From an uncultured Pseudoruegeria sp. (GTDB taxonomy: Bacteria; Pseudomonadota; Alphaproteobacteria; Rhodobacterales; Rhodobacteraceae): 64,000 bases of DNA. Position numbers and translations under genes: made by a program. Of this stretch, positions 1 to 11,012 are shown piece after piece. The stretch lies in contig CANMJD010000002.1 of NCBI GenBank assembly GCA_947498155.1, forward strand, positions 124,001-188,000. Reading direction: 5' to 3'. Each line of letters starts with the position of its first letter. The first letter of the stretch is position 1. The notes beneath the pieces are model-generated. The model searched no databases. It was not told the DNA's origin and saw only the letters and a program-made list of their open reading frames with translations.

Positions 1-1803
<1,803 letters not shown>

Positions 1804-1826
1804 GTGGTGGCCACCAGTCTAATCTG

Positions 1827-1866
1827 AAAAAGCGCTTTGGCGGGAAATCCCTCCAGGGCGCTTTTG
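1827..1866. terminator. bidirectional terminator-like hairpin between gyrB and rdhA
   Basis: The arms AAAAGCGC (1828-1835) and GCGCTTTT (1858-1865) pair perfectly around a 22-base loop. They lie 24 bases past the gyrB stop and just past the stop of the convergent gene, with A/T runs on both outer sides, as expected for a terminator used from both directions. Confidence 0.6.
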
Positions 1867-1897
1867 CTATTTAGGCGGCGGAATGTACGGTGCGGAA

Positions 1898-4800
1898 TCA
1901 CAGATCGATTTCGACCACGCCATCTTCTGTGGCCGCGCGGGATTGGCACAGAATAATGCTGTCTTCGCGCTGGGCCTTGGAGAGCACAAAATCCCGATGC
2001 TCAACAGCACCGCTGACGAGGCCGCATTTGCACACGCCACAAATACCATCCGAACACTTGAGATCTACGGGGTGGCCGTTTTCGACTAAAACATCCGCGG
2101 CGGATTTATCTGCGGGCACCTGATATTCCAAATCAGAGCGTGCCAGCCGGAGGGTGAAAGCCTTGTTTTCATAGTCGGGCAGTTCCGGCACAGAAAAATA
2201 TTCCAGATGGCAGGCCTCCTCGGGAAATCCGGCTCGATTGGCGGCTTCTGTAACCGCCGACATGTAGCGATCCGCCCCGCAAGTATAGACATGCCAACCT
2301 GGTTTATAGCGCCTTAGAACCGCATCCAGATCAACACGGCTTGCGGCATCACTGATGTGCAGGGTGACACGATCAGACCAGGCAAATCCCTGAATATCCT
2401 CAAGAAACCCCATCGTGTCGCGGCTGCGCCCTGAATAGTGAACCTCGAATGATCTCTCTTGTGCATGTAACGAATGGGCCATGGCGAGCATCGGGGTAAT
2501 TCCGATCCCACCACCCATCAAAACGCTATGGGATGCGGCTGGAGTCAGTGGAAAATGGTTGATCGGCTTTGATACAAAAACCCGCCGTCCTTCGGTAAAG
2601 ATGCGCTGCAAAAGCTTAGAGCCACCGCGCCCAGCTTCTTCGCGCAGCACCGCGATTTGGTAGCGGCTGCGGTCTGCCGGATTGCCTGAAAGCGAATACT
2701 GCCGCAGGTAATCCGGTGCGATGACAATATCCAGATGTGCCCCTGCCTCCCACGGGGGTAAGGGGCCGCCGTCCCCGGATGTGAACTCGTATTTTACAAT
2801 ACCCTCTGCCATGGTTTCGACTTTACTGACGCAAACCTGAACGACGGGGCTGTCGCCCTCTGAGGTATAGCGGTGCAAATAGGGTTCCAGCGTGCCGTCG
2901 ACGGCGCGGCGCTGGTATTCTTCGGCGGTGATCATCGCCTGATAGGCCTCTATCCCCGCCTCTCGATCCATCGGAAACGGATAGGGGTAGGGAGGCGGGG
3001 CAAGCGGTGCCGTATAGACCGCAAGGGTCTGATCCTCGTATTTGAGATCCAGATCCTTTTGCAATTCCCGCTCGTTAACAGGTTTTTCAGTGGGACGATA
3101 ATTCCCGCTTTCGTGAAGTTCCAAATCCCACCACCATTTTTTGACAGGATTAAGGGCACCATTGTCGACAAAATCATCCAGCTTTGCCAATAGGGGCGCC
3201 GCCCCAGGCATGTTCATCGCCGCCCAGCGGAACGGCTTTTCCTTGAACAGCCCCTCAAGGTTCCACGGGCAGGTTTTCATACAGCGCCCGCACATGGCGC
3301 CGCCGGGTGTGGTAACGCGATAGGTCGTGCATTTTTGACTATCGGATTTCCAGATTTCATAGCCGTTGAACATCAGCTTCGGCCCTGCGGTAATTGCCCC
3401 AGAAGGACATTCCCGCGCACATTTATTGCAGGACTCGCAGAATTTCTGCAGCCCGAAATCAATGGGTTTATCTGTGGTCATTGGCAGATCAGTGGTGACA
3501 ACGCCGGATTTCAAACGCGGTCCCAGAAACGGATTCAGGATCACCTCACCGATGCGGCTGACCTCGCCCAATCCGCTGAGCAGCAGCAAGGGCGGTTGCA
3601 GGACTTCGCCATCGATCACCGTATGGGCCTTGGCCTGATAGCCAAGGTTGCGGATTTGCTTGGCGATCACCCCGCCGAGCAGAGAAAACCGCAGATAGGC
3701 CCGCATGGATTGCGCAACCGCGATCCAGTCATCACCCGAAGACCCAGCCATGGTTTCAAAGCCCTGATCGACAATCATGCTGATGGCGTGATCATGGGAC
3801 GGGGTAATCGGCTCGCCCCGCGCATCATGGCTGTACCACACCCAGTCGGGGCAGCGCGAAATGCCAACCGCATCCAGACCCAGAAAATAGCTGGTGGCTT
3901 TGATAAGCTCTGCAGCCTCGCTCGGGTCGAGTTTGGTCTTGGTGGTTTCGGGATCTCCATCCTGCAGGAACACAAAGGCCCCTAATGCCCGGCGCTGCGC
4001 AGCTGAAGGGGCGGCTTTTAGAACGTAATGCCCTCCTCGTGCGGCTTCTTGAAGGGGTTTGCCCATGTCGCCAAAAATGGCACGGGCAAACATATCGGTC
4101 CGTTTCGGCACCCGGGCGACATTGGCTTCATCGATATAGGTTGTTGGTGTGTCTACGCGTTTCAGCGTTTCAAACGGATGGGCGCCATCAACAAATCGAC
4201 GACCGGTGAAGGGCACCGCGTTCATCGCGTTTTTGGCAAAACCGTGCCCGAGTTTCCACGCACCTCCAAAGGCGGATTTAGGTTGTTGGTGCAGCGGTTT
4301 AAGTGGTGCGTCGGGGTGCATTTCAAAGGTTGTGGTTACCGCAGCAAGGCCAAAATCCGTACCGATATAGGGATGGGTCATCCCTCCGCTTTCTTCCGTC
4401 AGCAGCCCCGCCGCGACCGCCAGCTTATTCAGATCAACATCGGCGCTTGTGGCGGTATGGGCACAGGCGTCAAAGCCCAGAACCCGCAGATAATTGGCCA
4501 GCACAGCGGCGGTTTCCGCCGCCAACAGGCTGGCCCGATGGGCATAGGCATCGGCAAACCATGCGGTGCCGGGTTCGGTTTCAGTTGGTCTGCGCGGATT
4601 TTCATACAGCAAAACAAAACTGTGGGTATGATGATCAATCGTCCGTGCGGGGGAGTCAGCGGCTTCCTTCAGGTCTGCCATTATGACATCAATCCCCGCC
4701 GCAAAGGATTTGCTCTGGCGGGTCTTTAACGCGTCTGACAGCCGCGCCACATCGGGATTTTGATAGGGTTCTGACAGCACGGCAACCTTGGGCAGGCCGC

Positions 4801-5110
4801 AAATCCCCGCCGCAGCACAGTCTGAAAAATAGGCAAATGCCTTTAGATGCTGCGCGCGCTCCATCGGGTCCGCCGGGCAGTCTGATACAGCTTTGTTCAC
4901 CATGCCATCGCGAATGACATCCAGCATCGCTTGATGTTCTCGCATCGCGTTTACAATCGAAGATGGGGTTATGGATGCATCAAAGGACAAGGGCTTGAAG
5001 GCAGAAATGCGTGTCAAATCAGGTAGGTCTGCGCGATAGGCCAGCCGTTCTGACGGGTATTTCCCCATGTGCACAGGACGGTTTTTGTCGGAAAAGAAAC
5101 GGACCGTCAT
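1898..5110 (-). CDS. self-sufficient reductive dehalogenase: RdhA-type cobalamin domain fused to a flavin/2Fe-2S reductase
   Basis: Predicted cytosolic, respiration-independent reductive dehalogenase that would take electrons from NAD(P)H through its own reductase to a corrinoid and remove halogen from organic, probably aromatic, substrates. The first ~680 residues resemble RdhA: two nitroreductase/BluB-like halves, then the typical GLGEVSR...GPRLKSG...TDLP stretch. Two [4Fe-4S] motifs follow, CESCNKCARECP (about 553-564) and CGRCMKTCP (about 605-613). The C-terminal ~300 residues are a phthalate-dioxygenase-reductase-like module: RQYSLSGNP (flavin), GGGIGITPML (nucleotide), and a plant-type [2Fe-2S] with CSDGICGVC and a last Cys near 1053. 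There is no Tat signal and no RdhB anchor gene. The architecture matches the catabolic enzymes of Comamonas (BhbA) and Nitratireductor (NpRdhA). Start chosen at the ATG with GGAGAATAG-like sequence upstream. The substrate cannot be read from sequence. Confidence 0.9.
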   Translation of the reverse strand: MTVRFFSDKNRPVHMGKYPSERLAYRADLPDLTRISAFKPLSFDASITPSSIVNAMREHQAMLDVIRDGMVNKAVSDCPADPMERAQHLKAFAYFSDCAAAGICGLPKVAVLSEPYQNPDVARLSDALKTRQSKSFAAGIDVIMADLKEAADSPARTIDHHTHSFVLLYENPRRPTETEPGTAWFADAYAHRASLLAAETAAVLANYLRVLGFDACAHTATSADVDLNKLAVAAGLLTEESGGMTHPYIGTDFGLAAVTTTFEMHPDAPLKPLHQQPKSAFGGAWKLGHGFAKNAMNAVPFTGRRFVDGAHPFETLKRVDTPTTYIDEANVARVPKRTDMFARAIFGDMGKPLQEAARGGHYVLKAAPSAAQRRALGAFVFLQDGDPETTKTKLDPSEAAELIKATSYFLGLDAVGISRCPDWVWYSHDARGEPITPSHDHAISMIVDQGFETMAGSSGDDWIAVAQSMRAYLRFSLLGGVIAKQIRNLGYQAKAHTVIDGEVLQPPLLLLSGLGEVSRIGEVILNPFLGPRLKSGVVTTDLPMTTDKPIDFGLQKFCESCNKCARECPSGAITAGPKLMFNGYEIWKSDSQKCTTYRVTTPGGAMCGRCMKTCPWNLEGLFKEKPFRWAAMNMPGAAPLLAKLDDFVDNGALNPVKKWWWDLELHESGNYRPTEKPVNERELQKDLDLKYEDQTLAVYTAPLAPPPYPYPFPMDREAGIEAYQAMITAEEYQRRAVDGTLEPYLHRYTSEGDSPVVQVCVSKVETMAEGIVKYEFTSGDGGPLPPWEAGAHLDIVIAPDYLRQYSLSGNPADRSRYQIAVLREEAGRGGSKLLQRIFTEGRRVFVSKPINHFPLTPAASHSVLMGGGIGITPMLAMAHSLHAQERSFEVHYSGRSRDTMGFLEDIQGFAWSDRVTLHISDAASRVDLDAVLRRYKPGWHVYTCGADRYMSAVTEAANRAGFPEEACHLEYFSVPELPDYENKAFTLRLARSDLEYQVPADKSAADVLVENGHPVDLKCSDGICGVCKCGLVSGAVEHRDFVLSKAQREDSIILCQSRAATEDGVVEIDL

Positions 5111-5295
5111 GGCTATTCTCCTGCGCAGGATTGGGTGGGGAGGCGGCTTATAGTTAACAGTGTCAATTATGCCAAGTAAATGAAAACCAGCGCGTTTAAT
5201 TACACTGGCCGAAAGAAAAGCGGCTGCAGCTTTGAAAATTTAGTATGAACGGCTTTGCGATCAGCAGATACCACGCATTGAAACAGTGCGCGTGA

Positions 5296-5710
5296 ACTCT
5301 TCAGGATGCCGGGAAAAGGGCTTGGGAGCTTATCCGCGTGTCTCGTTGAAAGAGGCGCGTCAAGAGGCTGACAAATGGCGCAGGGTTTCACAGCAAGGCC
5401 AAGACCCGATCAAGTAGCGCCAAGCCGCTCTGCGGGCCTCAGAGCGCAACATGCACCTTCTGAATGATTTTGCTCTGGTTGCCTTTGAAAGTCGGACGGC
5501 CGAACTCAAAGGTGATGGAATAGCGGGGCGTTGGTTTTCACCGCTTGAGCTGCATGTACTTCCCAAACCCGGTAAGGTGCCCGTGTCTGAGATTGATCAA
5601 CGCGACATCCGCGATACCTTGGCTCCGATCTGGCATGTAAAGCCCATACCGCCAAGAAAGCGATGAACCGCCTTGGCATCTGCATCCGACACGCGGATGT
5701 CCGCCTTTAG
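5296..5710 (+). pseudogene. broken tyrosine recombinase (integrase) remnant
   Basis: In one frame the DNA reads GLGAYPRVSLKEARQEADKW...DPIK, then an in-frame TAG (near 5416). It then continues in the same frame as SERNMHLLN...FSPLELHVLPK...SEIDQRDIRDTLAPIWHVK, and shifts frame near 5640 to AHTAKKAMNRLGICIRHADVRL. This is the N-terminal (DUF4102-like) and core-binding part of P4-type integrases. The catalytic C-terminal domain is absent and the remnant stops at the end of the LacI gene. It carries a stop, a frameshift and a truncation, so it is dead. It marks an old integration event next to rdhA. Confidence 0.75.
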
Positions 5711-6741
5711 AAACGCCTTTTGAGAGGTGGAATATTCTCAGGGGTAACGACTTGAATATGAGATATGGTTGTATCAGGCGGTTCGGGCGATAGCTTGTAA
5801 TGATGCAAGAAGGCTTGGAACACGTTTTGTAGATCCATGCGCAGGTCATGGTGCAGTACAAAGCTGAGACGCTTATCTTCGATTAGCCGTCTATTGTCGG
5901 TATCCAGATCGTGGGCGACATAAACATCAGGCATTGACCCATTCTGTTCGAGTGCATTCAAAATCGCTGTGTTGCCACCGCCCATCGAATATACGGCCCG
6001 TATTTGGTCCAGACCTGCGTTTATACTTTGCATGATGCGCGATGTTTCAAGATGCACGCCGCTGCCCCCACTTGCATCTATGACTCGCAGGTTAGGACAC
6101 AGCCGGGCCAGAGTCCCCTTGAACGCCACTTCTCGCTCCTCCTCCCCCAAAAATCGATCATTGCTTTTTGAGGTCAGGACTGTTCCTTCACCATCGCCGA
6201 GTGTTTTTGCAATCAGGTAGGCCGCTGTGCGACCTGCGCTTTGATTATCAAGGCCGACGTAGGCAAGGCGCTTTGTCGTGTTCAGGTCAGTGACCAAGGT
6301 GACAACAGGAATGCCCGATACGATCAATTTATTCACGGCTGCTCTGATGGTCGGCAGATCACGCGCTTTGATACACACGCCATGGCTGCCTCGTTTGGCG
6401 ATGCGCGACAAAACTGCGGTGACATCATCTTCGGTCATAATCTCTTGCGCTTGGAACCTTGGACGGCAAACGGCGCTTCCAATAGATGGCAAAACCAGTT
6501 CCGCAGCTTGCTGTACTTCACGGCTAAAGCGCGTTGGCGCTTCGATCAAAAAATCGAAAAACAGACGTCGACCTCGAGCGGCCAATTGTGCCTCTTGTCC
6601 TTCAAGTTCTGAAATGGCTGCAGCAACGCGTGCCCTGGTTTGCGGACTGACATTCGCGCGATTGTTTATCACACGATCAACTGTCGCGGTGCTAAGCCCC
6701 GACTGTCTGGCAACTTCTTTAAGTGGAAATCGATGTGTCAT
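5707..6741 (-). CDS. LacI-family transcriptional regulator
   Basis: Sugar- or metabolite-responsive DNA-binding repressor of the LacI/GalR family, 344 residues, the usual length. The N-terminus RFPLKEVARQSGLSTATVDRVINN is a typical LacI helix-turn-helix with hinge. The remainder is a periplasmic-binding-protein-like effector domain (for example RLAYVGLDNQSAGRTAAYL and VYVAHDLDTDNRRLI). It is divergent from the phytanoyl-CoA dioxygenase-like gene, with 80 bases between the two starts, so that gene is the likely target. The ligand is unknown. Confidence 0.9.
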   Translation of the reverse strand: MTHRFPLKEVARQSGLSTATVDRVINNRANVSPQTRARVAAAISELEGQEAQLAARGRRLFFDFLIEAPTRFSREVQQAAELVLPSIGSAVCRPRFQAQEIMTEDDVTAVLSRIAKRGSHGVCIKARDLPTIRAAVNKLIVSGIPVVTLVTDLNTTKRLAYVGLDNQSAGRTAAYLIAKTLGDGEGTVLTSKSNDRFLGEEEREVAFKGTLARLCPNLRVIDASGGSGVHLETSRIMQSINAGLDQIRAVYSMGGGNTAILNALEQNGSMPDVYVAHDLDTDNRRLIEDKRLSFVLHHDLRMDLQNVFQAFLHHYKLSPEPPDTTISHIQVVTPENIPPLKRRF

Positions 6742-6821
6742 TTGATGTGTTTCTGATGTCTTTTGGGAAGTTAATCAAGGTTTCAGTGCTGCATATTCAG
6801 GGAAACACAGGGAGATTTTCT

Positions 6822-8003
6822 ATGAACAATCACATCGAAACTGAAGCAGGGTATTTTGACAGCACGGCGTGTGATCTCAACGCATTCAATGCGGTTGTCG
6901 ATCAAAAGGCAAACCCATCAACCGTTCCGAATGCCGAAGACATTCAAAAGAATGTCCCAATTTATGACATGTCCAGATTGCGCCCGTCGCTTGAAGACAA
7001 AGAGCGACGCCGGACAATTATGGCCGAATGGGCCCAAGTCCTAAGGGCGGGCGCGGGTGTTCTGGTTTTGCGCAGGGCCTATGAGGACACTGTTGTTATA
7101 GACGAGGTCACTATGATCTACGAACAGATCATTGCTTCCGAAAAATTGGCCAGCGGTGGTGGCGGTGACCACTTCGCCGCATCAGGATCCAATGACAGGA
7201 TATGGAACTCCTTGCAGAAACTCTGCGAAGTGGCTCCGGAAGTGTTTTTGCGATACTTCGCCAATACCTCCATCGCAGCGGCGTGCGAGGCATGGCTTGG
7301 CCCGAATTATCAAATGACAGCTCAGATCAATCTGGTTCATCCCGGCGGTGCGGCACAGCAAGCCCACCGAGACTATCACCTCGGCTTTCAAACCGCTGAG
7401 GTTAGTGCGGAATATCCAGCGCATGTTCACGACCTATCGCCTGTTTTGACCCTGCAAGGCGCCATCGCGCATTGTGACATGCCGGTGGAAAGTGGCCCTA
7501 CAAAACTCTTGCCGTTCTCGCAACTTTACCGCGCAGGTTACGCTGCTTGGCGACGGGACGATTTTAGGGAGCTGTTTGAAGAGCGATGTATTCAATTACC
7601 GCTGGCGAAAGGGGATGCCCTATTTTTCAATCCAGCGCTCTTTCATGCGGCCGGCGCAAATACGAGTAGTGACGTTCACCGCATGGCCAATTTGCTTCAG
7701 GTGTCGTCTGCGTTCGGGCGTGCCATGGAAACGGTAGATCGCGCAAAGATGTGCAAACTGCTGTATCCCCATGCGTTGGCCGCACACCAGGGAAACACAT
7801 TAGGCGTTTCAAACCTTCGGGCTGCAATTGCTGCGTCGGCAGAAGGGTATTCATTCCCAACCAATTTGGACCGAGATCCCCCAAAAGGTGGGCTTGCACC
7901 TGAAACCCAGCAAACGCTGTTTGCGCGTGCCCTTGCTGAGGGATTTGATCTTCAGAAATTTGAAGCGATTCTGGATGAGATGCATATCAAACAATTAGCG
8001 TAG
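6822..8003 (+). CDS. phytanoyl-CoA dioxygenase (PhyH) family protein
   Basis: Predicted non-haem Fe(II)/2-oxoglutarate-dependent oxygenase of the PhyH superfamily, 393 residues. The putative iron-binding motif HRDYH (His-x-Asp, near residue 187) and a distal His in NPALFHAAG (near 270) lie in the order expected for the double-stranded beta-helix, and the following HRMANLLQ supplies an Arg for 2-oxoglutarate. The start is the ATG preceded by GGGAG (6810-6814); a longer open frame upstream lacks this. It stands alone and divergent from the LacI gene. The substrate is unknown; relatives hydroxylate lipids, osmolytes and small carboxylates. Confidence 0.8.
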   Translation: MNNHIETEAGYFDSTACDLNAFNAVVDQKANPSTVPNAEDIQKNVPIYDMSRLRPSLEDKERRRTIMAEWAQVLRAGAGVLVLRRAYEDTVVIDEVTMIYEQIIASEKLASGGGGDHFAASGSNDRIWNSLQKLCEVAPEVFLRYFANTSIAAACEAWLGPNYQMTAQINLVHPGGAAQQAHRDYHLGFQTAEVSAEYPAHVHDLSPVLTLQGAIAHCDMPVESGPTKLLPFSQLYRAGYAAWRRDDFRELFEERCIQLPLAKGDALFFNPALFHAAGANTSSDVHRMANLLQVSSAFGRAMETVDRAKMCKLLYPHALAAHQGNTLGVSNLRAAIAASAEGYSFPTNLDRDPPKGGLAPETQQTLFARALAEGFDLQKFEAILDEMHIKQLA

Positions 8004-8375
8004 CGTCATACTATCTAGGGTCCTGACCCTAAGCGAGAATGATTGACGATTTCGCTGGGCCAAACTTGCAGAGCGGCCATTCGCCGCTCCGCAGAAATCC
8101 GGCAATATGGGCTCAAACCTACCGTTCTCCGCATTGCAGCATGTCCGGCTTCACAGCTACAGGCACGCCGACGCGAACGGCCCTCAGCAGACCTTGGTGA
8201 TGTCTGTAGCGAATGACGGCATAGAGCCCACTTTCATCAATGCGGGTCATGCGCAAATGTCGGCTTTGGATGAACTGCGCCAACGAGGGTCAAGGATGGC
8301 GGCAGATCAAACTTGCTTTTGGGAAGCTGTTAAGATGACATCCGAATGAACATACGTCAGTGAACAAGGTTAGAG
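8004..8375. repeat. non-coding gap with degenerate intergenic repeat (copy A, 8109-8147)
   Basis: No convincing gene. GGGCTC followed by ACCGTTCTCCGCATTGCAGC (8109-8140) matches similar blocks at 12651 and 14695; purine-rich inverted pieces such as AGCGGCCATTCGCCGCT (8074-8090) surround it. A short open frame here (8107-8349) is only the repeat being read through. At 8016-8031 lies TA-GGGTCCTGACCC-TA, which looks like two abutted IS5 ends. Confidence 0.5.
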
Positions 8376-10547
8376 ATGCGCATTTATATTCGAGATTTTG
8401 GTCAACACAGCATGGAGTTCGTGGACGTCATGAATGATGACATGTCCCGTAGGTTTGTGTTGCGCCCGTTTCAAAACACTCATGTTGGCGATGTTGTTGA
8501 ATCCGAAGGAAACCTATTTTGCCTTGCTTCATCACTGCGTGATCGCACGCAAGAAACAAATTCAACGCAATTAGCGGTTTTTGACAGTTCAACCGGCGAA
8601 GAGATACGCCGGAGCCTTCTTCCATTCCAAGCGAATACCATCACGCATCTGCCTCAAAATGGCATGCTCGCTGTTCAGCAATCCAATCGCTTTGTTTCTT
8701 TTTTGAATGCGAAAACGCTTGAGGTGGTTTGGCAAGCCAACCCCCTTTTTGCACCCCAGCTTAAGAAGAAGTGGCTGTTTGGTTGGGGGGCTGTTGCGCA
8801 ACGGTATCGCGAAGTTCCGCTCGATACTTTTCCTTATCCACCCGGACGTGTGTATGTTGGGAGCCGCCTGTTTGAAGATGAAGAAGGACAGATTTGGGGC
8901 CTCTCGTCAACAGAATGGGGAGACCGATTGAAGGACGAGATTCTAGGCAACAGCGTTGGTGTCATATCGTTCGATGTAGATGCACAGAAGCCGTCATATC
9001 ACCCCATCGAGTTCTCGCCTTGGGGGGCTCCGAATTCGTTGGCAACAAGCCCAGATGGGCGCTTGGTGGTAAGGGACTCTCCTCAATGGGACCTAGGGCC
9101 CGCATTTGATGCCGGCCATGATCCATCGAAGTATGTTTGGTTGATCAACCATAAGAGCTTGGACCTTTGGTCCTTGTCTGATCAAAAACCTGAAACCAGG
9201 CTGCATGTGTCAGATATCCCGGTATCCAAGTATATTGGACGCCAGGGCCGCGATGTCGAAAACCAATTGCGGGGTTTGGCAGCGTGGAGCCAGAAGGGCA
9301 AAGACCGGTTTAGGATGCCGTTTCGCATGCCGCCTGGCAGCGAAAAACTAAACGCAGGCCATGACGCACTGCGCGACTTACGCAACCTGCAAGCACAGAA
9401 CCGACTAAAGGTATTTTGGGAAAAAGACAGTTCAGCATTTTGGGTTGTTTCAAGATACAGCTTGCGCCGAATAACAATTGACGGCGTGCGGGGGCCCTTG
9501 TTGATTTTCGATCGGTTTCTAAATGATGAGCATCGCGCGATTTTGGATAAGCGACCTGCGGGCACAGATATTGGTGTGGGCGAAGTCTATCCCGCAGTGC
9601 AAATGCCCATGATTAAGGCCATAAGGACAAGCGCCAAAGACGTCGAGATCAGCTTTTACGGTGAAGTCATTCGTTTCCCAAAAAACGTTGCTATGTCTGA
9701 AGTACCGGTGACGCTTTTGACGGATGATATGATCTCCGTTGCTTGTATTCCAAAACTTGCGGCGAAAGACGTCGCTGACAAAATACCTGGCTTGGTCAAG
9801 ATTAAGTCTTGGGGCCAAGATGATGTCGCAGCTGGTTTGCAGAGATTGGCTGACACGCTTCGCAACGATATTTTCAGCCTCAAGGCCAACGGTATTAGCC
9901 TCGTCTTTCAGCTAAGTTCCAGTTTTCTTTCCGAGAGGGAATTCATCGAGAAGCTGTCAAACAAAGACATTGAGGTAACAAAAGAAGTCAAAGATGTAAT
10001 TGACGGCTGGAATGCGACACTGCGTCAGTACAGCCTTTTGTTTTCGGGAAACTCAGAGGGCGCGGGCCCGCTAAGCTATTTCCTAGAATACCTTGCCGAG
10101 CGCGATAGTAACTGCTCGGAACAGCTTCGTAATTATTGCCTGTTGCGCGACGGGGAGCACGAAAGCTATTCGCGTGATACTGTGCTTAGATCCTACCTAG
10201 ATCGCACGGGGTTTACGCGGCCTGAGCTTTGGCGCCTAGGCATTCTGCATGCATTGCTGTTCGGACGTGATGGGCGGAGTGTGGTGAGTGAGGGTCAACA
10301 GGTTTCCGACTGGGTGCATACGGGCCTCTTGGAGAAAGCGCGCGAGACTTTGCCGCCTGAGGATTTTGCCCTGTATGTGCGCCGAGAGTTGGATGATTTT
10401 GAGCTGCAGCCCGATGAGTTCGCCGCCTTTGGTACTCATGCAGAAGCAGCGGCCAATGCCAAGCAAGACTTACTGGACCAACTCAAAAACAAGGCTTGGG
10501 ATAAGGAGTGTCGAGCGACTTTGGTTGGTCGAGATATCCTTGCTTAG
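8376..10547 (+). CDS. large orphan protein of unknown function, possible beta-propeller N-terminus
   Basis: A single uninterrupted frame of 723 residues that I do not recognise. The first ~330 residues are rich in Trp, Gly and short beta-like segments (LAVFDSSTGEEI, NTITHLPQNGMLAV, NSLATSPDGRLVV), which suggests propeller-like repeats without WD signatures. The rest is mixed and becomes largely helical after ~500 with a charged C-terminus. There is no signal peptide or membrane segment. The nearest in-strand gene is 240 bases away, so it is probably monocistronic. It sits between two repeat-rich, gene-poor stretches, which suggests acquired DNA. RBS-like GGTTAGAG precedes the ATG. Confidence 0.6.
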   Translation: MRIYIRDFGQHSMEFVDVMNDDMSRRFVLRPFQNTHVGDVVESEGNLFCLASSLRDRTQETNSTQLAVFDSSTGEEIRRSLLPFQANTITHLPQNGMLAVQQSNRFVSFLNAKTLEVVWQANPLFAPQLKKKWLFGWGAVAQRYREVPLDTFPYPPGRVYVGSRLFEDEEGQIWGLSSTEWGDRLKDEILGNSVGVISFDVDAQKPSYHPIEFSPWGAPNSLATSPDGRLVVRDSPQWDLGPAFDAGHDPSKYVWLINHKSLDLWSLSDQKPETRLHVSDIPVSKYIGRQGRDVENQLRGLAAWSQKGKDRFRMPFRMPPGSEKLNAGHDALRDLRNLQAQNRLKVFWEKDSSAFWVVSRYSLRRITIDGVRGPLLIFDRFLNDEHRAILDKRPAGTDIGVGEVYPAVQMPMIKAIRTSAKDVEISFYGEVIRFPKNVAMSEVPVTLLTDDMISVACIPKLAAKDVADKIPGLVKIKSWGQDDVAAGLQRLADTLRNDIFSLKANGISLVFQLSSSFLSEREFIEKLSNKDIEVTKEVKDVIDGWNATLRQYSLLFSGNSEGAGPLSYFLEYLAERDSNCSEQLRNYCLLRDGEHESYSRDTVLRSYLDRTGFTRPELWRLGILHALLFGRDGRSVVSEGQQVSDWVHTGLLEKARETLPPEDFALYVRRELDDFELQPDEFAAFGTHAEAAANAKQDLLDQLKNKAWDKECRATLVGRDILA

Positions 10548-10582
10548 AGTTGAGAGCAGACCAAAGAGTAAATCCAACGGAC

Positions 10583-10843
10583 TCACGTTTTGTCCGCGAT
10601 GCAATCATCGGGCCACCCATTGATTTCGCAGGCGCGGCGAATGTCGGCTATGCGGGTTGCAACCGCAGCATCTTGATCGAGAGGCCAAGGTCCGGTTTGG
10701 GCCGTTCTTGTTGGGTCGCCAAGGTGCGACACGACAAAGAACTGAGCGTTTGGGTCGAGCTTCAACAACTCTTCCTCAACCAATGCCGCCATGGTGCGGT
10801 CTGCTGGCTGGTTGGCAAAAGCATCAAATCTGGAGAAAGTCAA
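10583..10843 (-). CDS. uncertain small ORF
   Basis: An 86-residue frame whose middle (LDPNAQFFVVSHLGDPT...WPLDQDAAVATRIADIRRACEINGWP) has a protein-like composition. It has no clear ribosome binding site, overlaps the truncated gene on the other strand by 53 bases and lies in repeat-like sequence. It could be the tail of a lost gene or chance. No family recognised. Confidence 0.25.
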   Translation of the reverse strand: MTFSRFDAFANQPADRTMAALVEEELLKLDPNAQFFVVSHLGDPTRTAQTGPWPLDQDAAVATRIADIRRACEINGWPDDCIADKT

Positions 10844-11012
10844 AGCGCATTATTCAGGGTTTAACAAGCTGGCACGGACTTACACTTCGCAGATGGAAGC
10901 ACTGCGTAAACATCGCAATGGCGGTAGGCAAACATTAACGGTCCAGCACGTCAGTGTAGCGGACGGAGGGCAAGCCATCGTCGGCAATGTAGAGAAAGGG
11001 GGAGGGCAATGA
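10791..11012 (+). pseudogene. 3' remnant of a conserved alphaproteobacterial hypothetical gene
   Basis: The last ~55 codons read KLARTYTSQMEALRKHRNGG, then QTLTVQHVSVADGGQAIVGN. This resembles the C-terminus of a hypothetical protein that, as far as I recall, sits directly before HGGXG proteins in many alphaproteobacteria. The N-terminal part is missing: upstream the frame runs into unrelated DNA. Its stop overlaps the next gene's start (ATGA at 11009), so the original two-gene operon end is preserved. Confidence 0.55.

Noticed and set aside
3335-3985. 216-codon plus-strand frame
   Set aside because: Antisense to the reductive dehalogenase core, which is certain from its cluster motifs.
5111-5295. 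Possible cobalamin riboswitch upstream of the reductive dehalogenase
   Set aside because: No B12-box-like sequence or suitable fold could be recognised on the minus strand.
8107-8349. 80-codon plus-strand frame
   Set aside because: It reads through the degenerate intergenic repeat; the same theme elsewhere is not open in this frame.
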